Below are positions 13,798 to 20,856 of a stretch of 31,482 nt of DNA, piece after piece. Within the stretch, counting starts at the first letter, position 1, and every line of letters starts with the position of its first letter. Below the pieces are notes generated by a model. It saw only the letters and a list, made by a program, of their open reading frames with translations. It did not search any database and was not told the origin of the DNA. This DNA comes from JAUYIV01 sp035464675 (GTDB lineage: Bacteria > Actinomycetota > Acidimicrobiia > Spongiisociales > UBA11373): contig DATHSA010000067.1 of the NCBI GenBank assembly GCA_035464675.1, forward strand, positions 1 to 31,482. Reading direction: 5' to 3'. The position numbers and the translations under genes were made by a program.

Positions 13798-15939
13798 TCA
13801 TGAATCCCTCCTCAGACGGCACTCGGCGTATTGGCCCAGGAGGCGCACCGCTCGATCCATCGATCGGATGACCGGTATCCCGGCGGCCTCCAGCCGGTCG
13901 GCAGCAGGGTCGTAGAGCCGGCCCGCGTCGACCACGACCACCCAGGGCGTCGGGTGCCCCGCCAGGACGGCGAGTCGCTCGACGAGGGAGCCGTGCCGGC
14001 CGACGTCCCCTGGGAGCATCCCGACCGCAGGCGAGTAGGGCACACATCCGACCACACCCAGGTTCACGCCCGGATCGTCGAGGACGGCGTGCACCGCGTC
14101 CGCAAACACCTCGTCGCCGGCGATCGGGGTCAGATCCAGGGGATTCGCCTCGCCGGCGATGCTCGCCAGACCGGCTCCTCCGAGCAGGTCACTGATCGTG
14201 TTCCTGGTCACGTCGGATAGACCGGCGAGGCGAAGCGCGCCGAGGCTGTCGGCCGCGGCAACGCTCTCGAAGCCGGCGTTGGTGACGACACCGATGGCCG
14301 GTCCACCGAGGGACCGGACTGCGAATCGGCCGGCCAGGCGCAGCAGGTCGTCGAAGTCGTCGAGCGAGCCCGCCTCCAGGATCCCGGCGCCGGAGCCCAG
14401 CGCCCGGGCGACCCGATCGTCGGTGGCGATCGCCGCGGTGTGAGATGCGGCCGAGCGAGCGCCCGCCGCCGTCCGGCCGCCCCGGTACCAGAGAAGCACC
14501 CCGTCGCGCTCGCGCAGCCGTGCGGAGACTGCGAGTGCCCGAGAACCGTCACCCGGGGCCATACCCTCCAGGTAGCAGGCGGCGACCATCACCTCGGGAT
14601 CGGCTTCGAAGTACTCCAGATAGTCGGCGACGGTGAGGTCGATCTGGTTGCCGACCGTCACCACGTAGCGGGGATGGAGCCATGGCAACCGGTCCAGACG
14701 GGACAGGGTGAACGCCCCACTCTGGGCGACGACCGCAACCGGGTGGGCGACGGCTTTCCCGCCGGTCAGGCGCTCCGGGGGGATGAAAGTGGCGTCGAAA
14801 CGCCCCGGAGCGGACCGGATGCCCATCGAGTTGGGGCCGCTGGCCACCGGCGCAGGGCGACGCTGCTCGCGAGCCGCTGCGAGCCTCTGGCGTATCCGCT
14901 TCGCGGCATCCTCGCTGCCGGGACGCTCGCCGAGCCCTCCGGGGATGAGGATGACCGAACGTGCCTTCTCCATGGCTTCGCCCAGCACTTCGTCGACCGC
15001 ATTGGCGCCCACCGCCACCACGAGCAGGTCCACGGGGCCCTGGAGCGACTCGATGTCGGGAACACATCGGCACCCCTCCAACAGTTCGGCGCCCGCCTTG
15101 ACGATGGTCAACCGGTCCGACGGGAAGCCGGCAGCGAGGATGTTCCGGACGATCATCCGACCGGGATTCATCCGCTCCGATACGCCGATCACGGCAATGG
15201 TCTCGGGCTCGAGCTGCTGCCGGATCGCCTCCACAGGTCGTGGTTGGGGTGAGCGCTTCCTGGCCGTGCCCACCACCCCCAGAGCGTCGAGCGCCACGGG
15301 GCCGCGCTCGGTGAAGACCAGGGGGTTGATCTCGAAGTCGGTCAGAAGGTGCGGCATCGCCAGTTCTCCGAGGTCCAGGAGCTTCCGAGCCACAGAGATC
15401 GAGTCCTCGAGGGCGGCGGGTGACGACGCGCCACGCCGGCCTTGCAGCAGCCCACGGGATCCCTCTGCTTCGAGCAACACCCGCTCGGCCGACGCCATCG
15501 TCGCCCGTGACAGAAACGCCGGATCGGGGGCCGTCTCTGCCTCGATCCCTCCGGCGCCGATCATCACCACGGGACCGAAACCGTCTGTCCACCTCACCCC
15601 GGCGAGGATCTCGCCCTCGTGCTCCACGAACTCGGCAAGGAGCAGGCCGTCCGGACCGAATTCCATCTCCCTGGCTGCGGCGAGGATGGCGTCCGGTGTG
15701 TTCTCGACGGTTCGCACGCCTCCGATGTCCGTCTTGTGGGCGGGCCCGACCACCTTGAGGACGACACGATCACCGGAGAGTGCGGTCGCCGCCGCCTCGG
15801 ACGGGGTTCGCACCACCACCATGGTCGGGACCCCGATGCCCAGCGACGTCGTGATCCGCTGCGCATCGGGCTCCGACAGCGTCTCCCCCGCCGACCTGCT
15901 CGCGACGAGCCGGTCGACGATCTCCGTCGTGGTCGGCAT
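13798..15939 (-). CDS. ADP-forming acyl-CoA synthetase, beta-alpha fusion
   Basis: 713-residue enzyme of the NDP-forming acyl-CoA synthetase family (acyl-CoA + ADP + Pi to acid + ATP + CoA). Residues 1-225 are an ATP-grasp domain (VVLKVVGPAHKTDIGGV, then FEINPLVFTERGPVALDAL). The CoA-binding domain follows (IAVIGVSERMNPGRMIVRNI), then the ligase domains, with the candidate phospho-His in ARSAASHTAAIATDD and a later NAGFESVAAADSLG. The usual fused order is alpha then beta; here beta comes first. ATG 15939 lies one base after the iorB stop, so the two are surely cotranslated. The natural substrate is probably the aryl-acetyl-CoA made by IorAB. Activity and direction are inferred from family and operon. 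Confidence 0.88.
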   Translation of the reverse strand: MPTTTEIVDRLVASRSAGETLSEPDAQRITTSLGIGVPTMVVVRTPSEAAATALSGDRVVLKVVGPAHKTDIGGVRTVENTPDAILAAAREMEFGPDGLLLAEFVEHEGEILAGVRWTDGFGPVVMIGAGGIEAETAPDPAFLSRATMASAERVLLEAEGSRGLLQGRRGASSPAALEDSISVARKLLDLGELAMPHLLTDFEINPLVFTERGPVALDALGVVGTARKRSPQPRPVEAIRQQLEPETIAVIGVSERMNPGRMIVRNILAAGFPSDRLTIVKAGAELLEGCRCVPDIESLQGPVDLLVVAVGANAVDEVLGEAMEKARSVILIPGGLGERPGSEDAAKRIRQRLAAAREQRRPAPVASGPNSMGIRSAPGRFDATFIPPERLTGGKAVAHPVAVVAQSGAFTLSRLDRLPWLHPRYVVTVGNQIDLTVADYLEYFEADPEVMVAACYLEGMAPGDGSRALAVSARLRERDGVLLWYRGGRTAAGARSAASHTAAIATDDRVARALGSGAGILEAGSLDDFDDLLRLAGRFAVRSLGGPAIGVVTNAGFESVAAADSLGALRLAGLSDVTRNTISDLLGGAGLASIAGEANPLDLTPIAGDEVFADAVHAVLDDPGVNLGVVGCVPYSPAVGMLPGDVGRHGSLVERLAVLAGHPTPWVVVVDAGRLYDPAADRLEAAGIPVIRSMDRAVRLLGQYAECRLRRDS

Positions 15940-15940
15940 C

Positions 15941-16516
15941 TCAGGCCCGGGCGGACGAAAGCGCGTCGCGTCCCAGACGGAACGCACGCCGGTTCGCCTC
16001 GACCATCCGTTCGCCCCTGGCGGCGAACCCTTCGCGGATGCAGTCCTCGATCGTGCTCTCCCCGATCGGCAGCCACGGGGAGGCCGCGCCCACCATCACG
16101 ACATTCGCGGACCGCGGCGACCCGGCCTCCCGAGCGAGCCGGTTCGCCTCGACCAGATGGCCACCGACCCGCGTCACCGCCTGGTGGACCTCGTCCAGCG
16201 GAGGGTACTCGGGGAGGTTCTCGAAGGGCTCGGCAGCGGTGACCACGACGCCGTCTGTGGCCAGAAACGGAGCCTGCCGCAGCGCCTCGACCGGCTCGAG
16301 TCCAATGACGAGAGCTGCGGAGGCGAGGGGCACCAGTTCGCTGGCCACCGGTTCGGGTGCAAGCCGAATCGTGGCCTGAACCGATCCGCCGCGCTGGGCC
16401 ATGCCGTGCACCTCCGCCTGCTTGACAAAGAGACCCTCGCGCCTTGCCGCCTCGGTGATGATGGCGGCGATCGACAACACACCCTGACCACCCACACCGG
16501 CGATCACGAGGTTCAC
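15941..16516 (-). CDS. iorB: Indolepyruvate oxidoreductase subunit beta
   Basis: 191 residues, full length for IorB, the gamma-type domain of 2-oxoacid:ferredoxin oxidoreductases. The start LVIAGVGGQGVLSIAAIITE and the following FVKQAEVHGMAQRGGSVQ are the family signatures. Near the end, ANVVMVGAASPWLPI is also typical. With IorA it forms the enzyme that oxidatively decarboxylates aryl-pyruvates (from Trp, Tyr, Phe) to aryl-acetyl-CoA. GTG 16516 is the start: it overlaps the iorA stop as GTGA and opens directly on the conserved first strand. The acyl-CoA synthetase follows after one base. The subunit has no Fe-S ligands of its own, as expected. Confidence 0.9.
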   Translation of the reverse strand: MNLVIAGVGGQGVLSIAAIITEAARREGLFVKQAEVHGMAQRGGSVQATIRLAPEPVASELVPLASAALVIGLEPVEALRQAPFLATDGVVVTAAEPFENLPEYPPLDEVHQAVTRVGGHLVEANRLAREAGSPRSANVVMVGAASPWLPIGESTIEDCIREGFAARGERMVEANRRAFRLGRDALSSARA

Positions 16517-18120
16517 GATCGCCTCCTCCGGTCCTTGAGCGCCTCGACACACTCCTTGGCGGCGACGATCACCGACAGCCCGGGGTGGGCCATCTCCTTG
16601 CGCAGCAACTCGGTGAGATCGTCGACCGCCTTCGCCGTCATCTCGACGACGTGGAGGTGGGTGGGATCGACTCCCAGCCCGGCGATGATCGGCTCGAGCC
16701 GGGAGCCGGGCAGCAGCGTGTCCTGCTGGCCTGTCATACCCACGGTGTCGTTGTCGAGGATCAGCACGGTCATGTCCGCGTCGACGGCCACGGCGTCCAT
16801 CAACGGCGTCACCCCTGAGTGGAGGAAGGTGCTGTCGCCGATGACCGCCAGGGCGGGCCGCAGGCCGGCATCGGAGGCACCGCGGGCCATCCCGATTGAG
16901 GCCCCCATGCAGACGCACGACTCGATTGCCTCGTAGGGCGGAAGGGCACCGAGCGTGTAGCACCCGATATCGGCGGTGACGACGGCGTCTTCGAGGCCAT
17001 CGATGGCACCGAGCACCACCGCAAACGAGTCGTGGTGAGGGCAGCCCTTGCAGAGCTGCGGCGGCCTCGCGGGGAGGGTGATGTCGATCGGGACCCGGGG
17101 CCGCTCCGGGAGCCCCAGCGCCCGACGCACCGTGTCGGGGGTGAGCTCGCCGTCTGCGGGGACGGTGCCGGAGCGCCTCCCCAGCACCGACCACCTGGTG
17201 GGCAGCAGCCCGGCCAGCGCCCGCTCGACGAACGGGTAGCCCTCTTCGAGCACCAGGATCCGATCGACCGAGTCGGCCAGGCGGCGCACCGCCTCGCGAG
17301 GCACCGGGTAGGCCGGGACGTGGAGGTGTGAGGGAGTGAAACCGAGATCGGAGAGGTTCTCGAGGTAGTGGTTGCGGGCGATGCCGGTGGTGATCACCCC
17401 CAGGCCGTGGTCGTCGTCGGAGAGGTTCAGGACGGCTCTCCGGTCACTCCAGGCGGTCATCTCGTCCTGACGGAGGAGCAGATCGCGCCACAGCCGACGC
17501 GCATTCGACGGGAGCAGCGTCCAATTCGCCCGGTTGGCGGCCTTCGAGGCGGGCCGCCCCAGGATCGCCGGCGCGCGCTCGACGGGGGACCGCCCGTGGG
17601 CGATGCGGGTGACCAGGCGGAGGAGGACGGGCACACGGAAGCGCTCGGACACCTCGAAGGCTTCGCGGGCCATGTCGTAGGCCTCCTGAGAGGACGCCGG
17701 CTCCAGACACACGATCCGGGCGAAGTCGGCCAGGTGGCGGCTGTCCTGCTCGTTCTGTGACGAGTGCATTCCGGGGTCGTCGGCGACGGCGACCACCAGA
17801 CCGCCGGCGATGTCGACGAGCGCCGAGTTGATGAACGGGTCGGCGGCGACATTCAGCCCGACGTGCTTCATCGCCACGAGGGCACGCCGGTCCGCCATCG
17901 ACACGCCGAGGGCCGACTCGTAGGCGGTCTTCTCGTTGGCGGTCCACGACGCGACCACCCCGGGCGGTGCGGCCCGGAGGATCGTCTCCATGATCTCGGT
18001 GGAGGGAGTGCCGGGATACGCGTATGCCGCGGAGACGCCCGCATCGATCGCCCCGAGGGCGACGGCTTCGTCCCCGAGCAACATGCGGGCGGTCTCGACC
18101 TGCCCCACGGTCTGAGTCAT
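16513..18120 (-). CDS. iorA: Indolepyruvate oxidoreductase subunit alpha lacking the ferredoxin domain
   Basis: 535 residues from ATG 18120. The pyrimidine-binding domain is intact (LLGDEAVALGAIDAGVSAAY, then YPGTPSTEIME), as are the middle region with LCKGCPHHDSF and the TPP/Mg domain (GDSTFLHSGVTPLMDAV, ILDNDTVGMTGQQ). Standard IorA continues after a V-x-V-x-K/R-x-x-C segment into a ferredoxin-like domain with two Cys clusters. This one stops at IVAAKECVEALKDRRRRS, with no such Cys. iorB starts inside its stop codon, so nothing has been lost by a nearby frameshift. TACGGT ends seven bases before ATG 18120. An upstream in-frame ATG (18156) begins with the same nine bases ATGACTCAG and is an alternative start giving 547 residues. 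Electron acceptor unknown. Confidence 0.88.
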   Translation of the reverse strand: MTQTVGQVETARMLLGDEAVALGAIDAGVSAAYAYPGTPSTEIMETILRAAPPGVVASWTANEKTAYESALGVSMADRRALVAMKHVGLNVAADPFINSALVDIAGGLVVAVADDPGMHSSQNEQDSRHLADFARIVCLEPASSQEAYDMAREAFEVSERFRVPVLLRLVTRIAHGRSPVERAPAILGRPASKAANRANWTLLPSNARRLWRDLLLRQDEMTAWSDRRAVLNLSDDDHGLGVITTGIARNHYLENLSDLGFTPSHLHVPAYPVPREAVRRLADSVDRILVLEEGYPFVERALAGLLPTRWSVLGRRSGTVPADGELTPDTVRRALGLPERPRVPIDITLPARPPQLCKGCPHHDSFAVVLGAIDGLEDAVVTADIGCYTLGALPPYEAIESCVCMGASIGMARGASDAGLRPALAVIGDSTFLHSGVTPLMDAVAVDADMTVLILDNDTVGMTGQQDTLLPGSRLEPIIAGLGVDPTHLHVVEMTAKAVDDLTELLRKEMAHPGLSVIVAAKECVEALKDRRRRS

Positions 18121-18127
18121 CTCTTCG

Positions 18128-18133
18128 ACCGTA
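18128..18133 (-). promoter_or_regulatory. -10 box for iorA (leaderless from ATG 18120)
   Basis: TACGGT on the minus strand ends seven bases before ATG 18120. If used, the upstream ATG at 18156 is not translated. Confidence 0.4.
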
Positions 18134-18177
18134 CGGCCGCCGGAGACCTGAGTCATGGGGCGGAAGGCCCTAACCGA

Positions 18178-18198
18178 GTCGCCCGTCTCCCATCGCCC
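18178..18198 (-). repeat. Degenerate heptamer block between iorA and APH genes
   Basis: Three 7-base units on the plus strand, GTCGCCC, GTCTCCC, ATCGCCC, equal GGGCGAT-GGGAGAC-GGGCGAC on the minus strand, the same unit as the array at 20819-20853. The rest of this 92-base gap holds G and C runs around 18215-18238 that could end the APH transcript. Confidence 0.45.
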
Positions 18199-18248
18199 CT
18201 CACCAGACCGGGCCCAGAGGGGGTGGTGCGGTGCCCCCCCGGCTCAGC

Positions 18249-19208
18249 TCAGGGCAGCAGGTCGTCGATCAGGCCCGGCGTCACCTCGCCGAGCCATCGT
18301 GCCGCGGCGGCGGCCTGGGCGACCCCGGCTTCGACCAGGCGATGCTGGCGTTCGGTCTCGGGCTGCCATACGGCGGTCCCGAGCGTGGCGACCACCAGCC
18401 GACGCAGCAGGGCAGCATGGATCTCGGCATCGGGAAGCGGCAGGACCGACCGGATTGCCTCGATCACCTGCGTGTAGCCCTCGCCCGGCGCGGTACCGAG
18501 CAGCAACGAGGCCAACGGGTCCGCGACCGGACCCCAGTGGGGCCGAGCCCAGTCGAGAAGGACCGGAGTGTCGTCGGGCAGGTAGACGACGTTGTCGGCG
18601 TGGAGGTCGCCATGGACCAACCCGAGTGTGGCGTTGGCCAGGACCTCGGATGCAAGGGCCTCCGCACGCTCCGAGCACTCGACGATCCGCCCCAACATCG
18701 GCTCCTCTGGCGACCCGTGACGCTCCAGGTGGGCGGCACGACGGGTCGCGTGCCACTCCGCGTCGCGCGAGGGCCGAGGCGGCGGAATGCCCGGTTCCGC
18801 CCCACGGGTCGCCTGGTGGATCGAGGCGATCTGGAGAGCGATCGTCCGGGCGTCGACCGCCTCGATCGACTCGGCGGCGTCGCCCTGACGGGCGACCGGG
18901 AGGTCTTCGAGCACCAGCACGCCGGTCTCTTCATCCGCGTGGGAGCCGAAACAAGAGGCGAGCCTGATCGGGAGCCGCGTCGCCCACTGCTCGTAGAAGG
19001 CGATCTCACCCGTTCCATGGGTGGTGACATCCCAGGCCTTCACGACGACGGAGCGCTCGCCGTCGGCGCCGGTGACCTCCACCCTGACCAGGGAACTGGC
19101 GAACCCGTACTCCTCCCCGATCGTGACCGGGTCCCCCACGGGCCTCATGGCCAGGGGGGCCAGTGCATCCGAAAGGGTCTTGGGATCGCTGAGATCCGGG
19201 ATGGGCAT
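18249..19208 (-). CDS. Aminoglycoside-phosphotransferase-like (APH) small-molecule kinase
   Basis: 319-residue protein-kinase-like enzyme. The ATP-binding lobe includes SVVVKAWDV, with the likely catalytic Lys, and VLVLEDLPVA as the hinge. The catalytic loop is LGLVHGDLHADNVVYL and the metal-binding Asp is in VLLDWARPHWGP. These are the defining APH motifs. Relatives phosphorylate choline, homoserine, maltose or antibiotics, or are acyl-CoA dehydrogenase companions, so resistance should not be read into the name. ATG 19208 is chosen because TACGGT ends six bases before it; the extra 22 residues of the longer frame do not look conserved. It diverges from the DUF2237 gene with 75 bases between starts. 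Confidence 0.8.
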   Translation of the reverse strand: MPIPDLSDPKTLSDALAPLAMRPVGDPVTIGEEYGFASSLVRVEVTGADGERSVVVKAWDVTTHGTGEIAFYEQWATRLPIRLASCFGSHADEETGVLVLEDLPVARQGDAAESIEAVDARTIALQIASIHQATRGAEPGIPPPRPSRDAEWHATRRAAHLERHGSPEEPMLGRIVECSERAEALASEVLANATLGLVHGDLHADNVVYLPDDTPVLLDWARPHWGPVADPLASLLLGTAPGEGYTQVIEAIRSVLPLPDAEIHAALLRRLVVATLGTAVWQPETERQHRLVEAGVAQAAAAARWLGEVTPGLIDDLLP

Positions 19209-19214
19209 CCGGCG

Positions 19215-19220
19215 ACCGTA
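19215..19220 (-). promoter_or_regulatory. -10 box of APH-like gene (leaderless)
   Basis: TACGGT on the minus strand ends six bases before ATG 19208. Confidence 0.5.
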
Positions 19221-19271
19221 GCGGTCACCGGCGAGAGCCAGGCCTTCGCACCCGCTCCAGCACCGGTACGG

Positions 19272-19277
19272 CATACT
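19272..19277 (+). promoter_or_regulatory. -10 box of DUF2237 gene (leaderless)
   Basis: CATACT, close to the TATAAT consensus, ends six bases before ATG 19284. Confidence 0.45.
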
Positions 19278-19283
19278 CGACCC

Positions 19284-19673
19284 ATGCCCGGTCGCAATGT
19301 CCTCGGCGGTTCGCTCGAACCGTGCTCATCCGATCCCCTCACCGGCTTCTACCGCGACGGTGCCTGCACCACCGGGCCCGAGGACCTGGGAAGCCATACG
19401 ATCTGTGCAGTGGTGACCGCCGAGTTCCTGGAGCACCAGCGCTCCATCGGCAACGACCTCTCGACCCCGATGCCCCGGTTCCGATTCCCTGGCCTCGAAC
19501 CCGGCGACCGGTGGTGTGTGACCGCTCGCAACTGGGCCAGGGCGCATCGCGACGGCGTCGCCGCCCCCGTGGTGCTCGCCTCCACCAACGAGGCGGTGCT
19601 GGAACTGATCCCCCTCGAGGTGCTCCAGACGTACGCCGTGGACGTCCCCGAGGATCCGAGCGGACTCGAGTAG
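19284..19673 (+). CDS. DUF2237 family protein
   Basis: 129 residues, the full length of this small conserved family. The signature is plain: NVLGGSLEPCSSDPLTGFYR, then DGACTTGPEDLGSHTICAVV, GNDLSTPMPRFRFPGLEPGD and RWCVTARNWARA, ending in PVVLASTNEAVLELI. The several conserved Cys and acidic residues suggest metal binding, but the family has no established function. ATG 19284 opens the conserved N-terminus and has a -10 box at leaderless spacing. A small hairpin and a perfect heptamer array follow the gene. Confidence 0.9.
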   Translation: MPGRNVLGGSLEPCSSDPLTGFYRDGACTTGPEDLGSHTICAVVTAEFLEHQRSIGNDLSTPMPRFRFPGLEPGDRWCVTARNWARAHRDGVAAPVVLASTNEAVLELIPLEVLQTYAVDVPEDPSGLE

Positions 19674-19714
19674 CCCGGCTCCCGGCAACCGCTTTCCGTC
19701 ACTCGCCTACATCG

Positions 19715-19728
19715 GGGCTTCGCAGCCC
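19715..19728 (+). terminator. Hairpin after the DUF2237 gene
   Basis: GGGCT-TCGC-AGCCC, a 5-bp stem with a stable-looking tetraloop, about 40 bases after the stop. It is a candidate terminator without a U-tract. Confidence 0.35.
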
Positions 19729-19745
19729 GGGGACGGGGGAGGCGC

Positions 19746-19801
19746 GGGCAACGGGCAACGGGCAACGGGCAACGGGCAACGGGCAACGGGCAACGGGCAA
19801 C
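19746..19801 (+). repeat. Perfect tandem array, 8 x GGGCAAC
   Basis: Eight exact 7-base units with no substitutions (56 bases). The array stops four bases before the -10 box (TACCCT, 19806-19811) of the next gene, so it fills the whole -35 and upstream region of that promoter. Perfect identity suggests recent expansion or active maintenance. Confidence 0.95.
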
Positions 19802-19805
19802 GGGA

Positions 19806-19811
19806 TACCCT
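19806..19811 (+). promoter_or_regulatory. -10 box of the 60-residue membrane protein gene (leaderless)
   Basis: TACCCT ends six bases before ATG 19818. Any -35 element would have to be formed by the GGGCAAC repeats. Confidence 0.45.
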
Positions 19812-19817
19812 GCGCCC

Positions 19818-20000
19818 ATGCCCTCGCCCCTCCTCGCACATCAGGGCGGATGGGACGAGATCCTGCTGCTCGCCGGGCCCGCCCTCGCCGTGATCCTCTG
19901 GGTCCGGTGGGCCGAGCGGAGGGCGCGGGCGCGCGCCGAGGAGGAGTCGGCACCGCGGGAGGACGCACCCTCTAACATCCCGGCCGACGCCGACGACTGA
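19818..20000 (+). CDS. Small single-pass membrane protein (60 residues)
   Basis: A 60-residue protein with one transmembrane segment at about residues 14-30 (EILLLAGPALAVILWVRW), a basic stretch just after it (ERRARARAEEE) and an acidic, Pro- and Ala-containing tail. Positive charges after the helix suggest the tail is cytosolic. It has no recognised family. It is judged real because a -10 box ends exactly six bases before the ATG, and because it is followed after eight bases by another membrane-protein gene with a good ribosome-binding site, making a likely two-gene operon. Confidence 0.6.
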   Translation: MPSPLLAHQGGWDEILLLAGPALAVILWVRWAERRARARAEEESAPREDAPSNIPADADD

Positions 20001-20008
20001 GGAGCCCT

Positions 20009-20722
20009 GTGCCACGCCGGACCTGGTTCGCCATCTTGATCGGATCACTCGTGGGAGCCCTGCTCGGTGTCGCGGTGCTCGCACTCGCCTCCGCCCGGGT
20101 GATCGACGCCGGGCTGGATGCGGTCGGCGACGTCCCCGGCCGGGTGACGCCGGTCTTCCATGTCACCCAGAGCGCCATGTACCTGCTCGTCGCGGTCGCC
20201 GGTGCGGTATCGGGATCGATCCTCGGTCTGATCGGATACGCGGTGGGCAGAGAGGCCGCTCCGGACGAGCCCCGATTCGCTGCGGCTCCGCTGGCGCTCA
20301 TCGGCGCCGGCGTCGGGGCGGTGGTCGGGCTCGCCGCCACCCGGGCCGGCATCAACGCCGGCGGGGACTTCACCGGCGGCCTGGTCACCCTCTCGGTGTT
20401 CCGGGCAGGCGTCATCGCCCTGATCGCAGGAACGATGACAGGTGGGATCGTCGGTGGCACGGTCGAGCGGATCTCCCGCACCGAAGCACTCGGCGTCGGC
20501 GGCGAGGCCTGGCCCCGCAGCCCGGGGGCGTTCATGCGCGACGCCGCCGCCGCCATGGGCCTTCCCGCCCTGGGCATCGCCCTCGGAGCCGCAATCGTGT
20601 TCGGCCTCAGCCAGGTTTTCCTCGAGTCGGAGACCGAGGTCGCCCTGATCGTGTTCGGAGGAGTCGCCGCGTTGATTCTCGCCGGGGCGGTCGTCATCGC
20701 CGGCAACCCCCGGCGGAAATAA
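20009..20722 (+). CDS. Six-helix integral membrane protein, unknown
   Basis: 237 residues with about six hydrophobic segments: near residues 4-25 (FAILIGSLVGALLGVAVLAL), 52-75, 88-107, 126-146, 175-197 and 208-230. Many helices are rich in small residues (GxxxG-like spacing such as GALLG, GAVSGSILG, GAGVGAVVG), which suggests tight helix packing. No transporter or enzyme motif was recognised. The GTG start at 20009 has GGAG four bases before it and follows the previous stop by eight bases, so it is probably cotranslated with the 60-residue protein. Confidence 0.7.
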   Translation: MPRRTWFAILIGSLVGALLGVAVLALASARVIDAGLDAVGDVPGRVTPVFHVTQSAMYLLVAVAGAVSGSILGLIGYAVGREAAPDEPRFAAAPLALIGAGVGAVVGLAATRAGINAGGDFTGGLVTLSVFRAGVIALIAGTMTGGIVGGTVERISRTEALGVGGEAWPRSPGAFMRDAAAAMGLPALGIALGAAIVFGLSQVFLESETEVALIVFGGVAALILAGAVVIAGNPRRK

Positions 20723-20751
20723 CCCGGCTCGTCGGCGCGTCGCCGCCCTCC

Positions 20752-20766
20752 CCCGCCTCCGGCGGG
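20752..20766. terminator. Bidirectional hairpin between convergent genes
   Basis: CCCGCC-TCC-GGCGGG, a 6-bp stem with a 3-base loop in the 134-base gap between convergent genes. It could end transcription from either side. The sequence around it (20745-20815) looks like a mosaic of short GC-rich repeats. Confidence 0.45.
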
Positions 20767-20818
20767 AACTCCCCCGTTGTCCCCGCTTTCGCTGGCGAGA
20801 CGGGAGGAGACGAGATAC

Positions 20819-20853
20819 GGGCGACGGGCGACGGGCGACGGGCGACGGGCGAC
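20819..20853 (+). repeat. Perfect tandem array, 5 x GGGCGAC
   Basis: Five exact 7-base units (35 bases), ending three bases before the stop codon of the minus-strand lipoprotein gene. The unit differs by one base from the GGGCAAC array 1 kb away. Confidence 0.95.
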
Positions 20854-20856
20854 TCT

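Noticed and set aside
16430..16520. Frameshift as the cause of the missing IorA ferredoxin domain
   Set aside because: iorB begins inside the iorA stop codon and is full length, so there is no room for displaced ferredoxin sequence in another frame.
14708..16936. 742-codon plus-strand frame opposite the acyl-CoA synthetase and iorB
   Set aside because: It crosses several real minus-strand genes and has Ser/Arg/Pro-rich composition without motifs; an antisense shadow.
18249..19208. APH-like gene as an antibiotic resistance determinant
   Set aside because: The motifs define only the kinase family, and most chromosomal members act on other small molecules. No mobile element is nearby.
18231..19673. 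480-codon plus-strand frame ending with the DUF2237 protein
   Set aside because: Only the last 129 residues match DUF2237. The part before 19284 is antisense to the APH-like gene. The -10 box at 19272 fixes the real start.
19746..20853. Heptamer arrays as a CRISPR locus
   Set aside because: Units are 7 bases with no spacers, and no cas gene is nearby.
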